Source: Rhynchonema sp. JSB1_4 (Eukaryota > Nematoda > Chromadorea > Monhysterida > Xyalidae). Taken from it: a DNA stretch of 29,529 nt. How positions within the stretch are numbered: position 1 is the first letter of the stretch; the number at the start of each line of letters is the position of its first letter. Below the pieces are notes generated by a model. It was not told the DNA's origin. It saw only the letters and a list, made by a program, of their open reading frames with translations, and searched no databases. The DNA is taken from the NCBI GenBank assembly GCA_030248065.1, contig JASAMV010006088.1, forward strand, positions 1 to 29,529, written 5' to 3'. The position numbers and the translations under genes were made by a program. Positions 29,353 through 29,529 of this stretch are shown in pieces.

Positions 29353-29529
29353 CTGTGCACGTACAATGAATTGGAAAAGAAAGCTTAAATTTGGTTATGT
29401 GTGCGTTGCATACTGTACATACATTAGCTCACATTGTGGTGTAAGACTTTGCTCAGTAGCTTTACCTTGAGAATTGTCAGCCACTCTGCCGCGTGCCAGC
29501 TAATGAACCAATAACTCCATACTGTAGCC

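Larger units (their letters stand above)
16379..29529. repeat. Right arm of the large inverted repeat
   Basis: Mirror of 2066-15614. Examples of exon pairs with equal lengths are 2245-2398 with 29199-29352, 3703-3918 with 27679-27894, 4444-4629 with 26960-27145, and 10944-11045 with 20779-20880. The copy is cut by the end of the window. Confidence 0.95.

Noticed and set aside
1..29529. Prokaryotic features, CRISPR array, phage or virus genes
   Set aside because: There are no direct-repeat and spacer arrays, no dense operons, and no viral structural or polymerase motifs. Intron-rich animal genes explain the coding content.

Overview
The window is animal DNA, most likely from an invertebrate with compact genes (GT-AG introns from about 60 bases to a few kb). 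The organism cannot be named from the sequence. There are no operons, Shine-Dalgarno sites or CRISPR arrays. The main gene is the C-terminal part of a laminin alpha chain, five laminin G-like (LG) domains encoded by many small exons.

The dominant structure is a very large inverted repeat. Bases 2066-15614 reappear reverse-complemented in 16379-29529. The last base, 29529, pairs with base 2066, so the repeat probably continues past the window edge. The hinge (15615-16378) carries a tandem repeat of about 141 bases and a short low-coding stretch. Bases 1-2065 have no partner inside the window.

Each arm carries the same three genes. (1) A laminin alpha chain lies on + in the left arm (692-14555, ending in a stop codon right after LG5) and on - in the right arm (cut at the window edge). 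(2) A small secreted protein of 212 residues lies on the opposite strand inside the 6 kb intron between the last two exons of LG3 (5919-6792 on -, 24655-25528 on +). Both copies are intact over four exons. (3) The last exon of an unrecognised gene lies tail-to-tail with laminin next to the hinge (15373-15484 on -, 16510-16610 on +). The hinge cuts off the rest of that gene on both sides.

The arms have diverged. Base substitutions are scattered, and five transposon insertions are present in only one arm, the other arm giving the empty site. The left arm has a TTAA-flanked foldback element and a TA-flanked MITE. The right arm has a hAT-type MITE with an 8 bp duplication, a poly(A) retroposon with a 13 bp duplication, and a tRNA-derived SINE-like insert. 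A Harbinger-like MITE is present in both arms. The arms are therefore either an old inverted duplication or two diverged haplotypes joined head to head during assembly. The truncated third gene and the repeat at the hinge favour taking the assembly explanation seriously.

Sequence quality is uneven. At about 11600-12040 the left arm matches the right arm with nearly all cytosines removed, including 200 consecutive bases with no C. At about 16500-18600 the right arm has many single-base deletions, mostly of G. Both patterns look like read errors and they break LG4 (left) and LG5 (right). Apparent pseudogene features in those stretches should not be read as biology.
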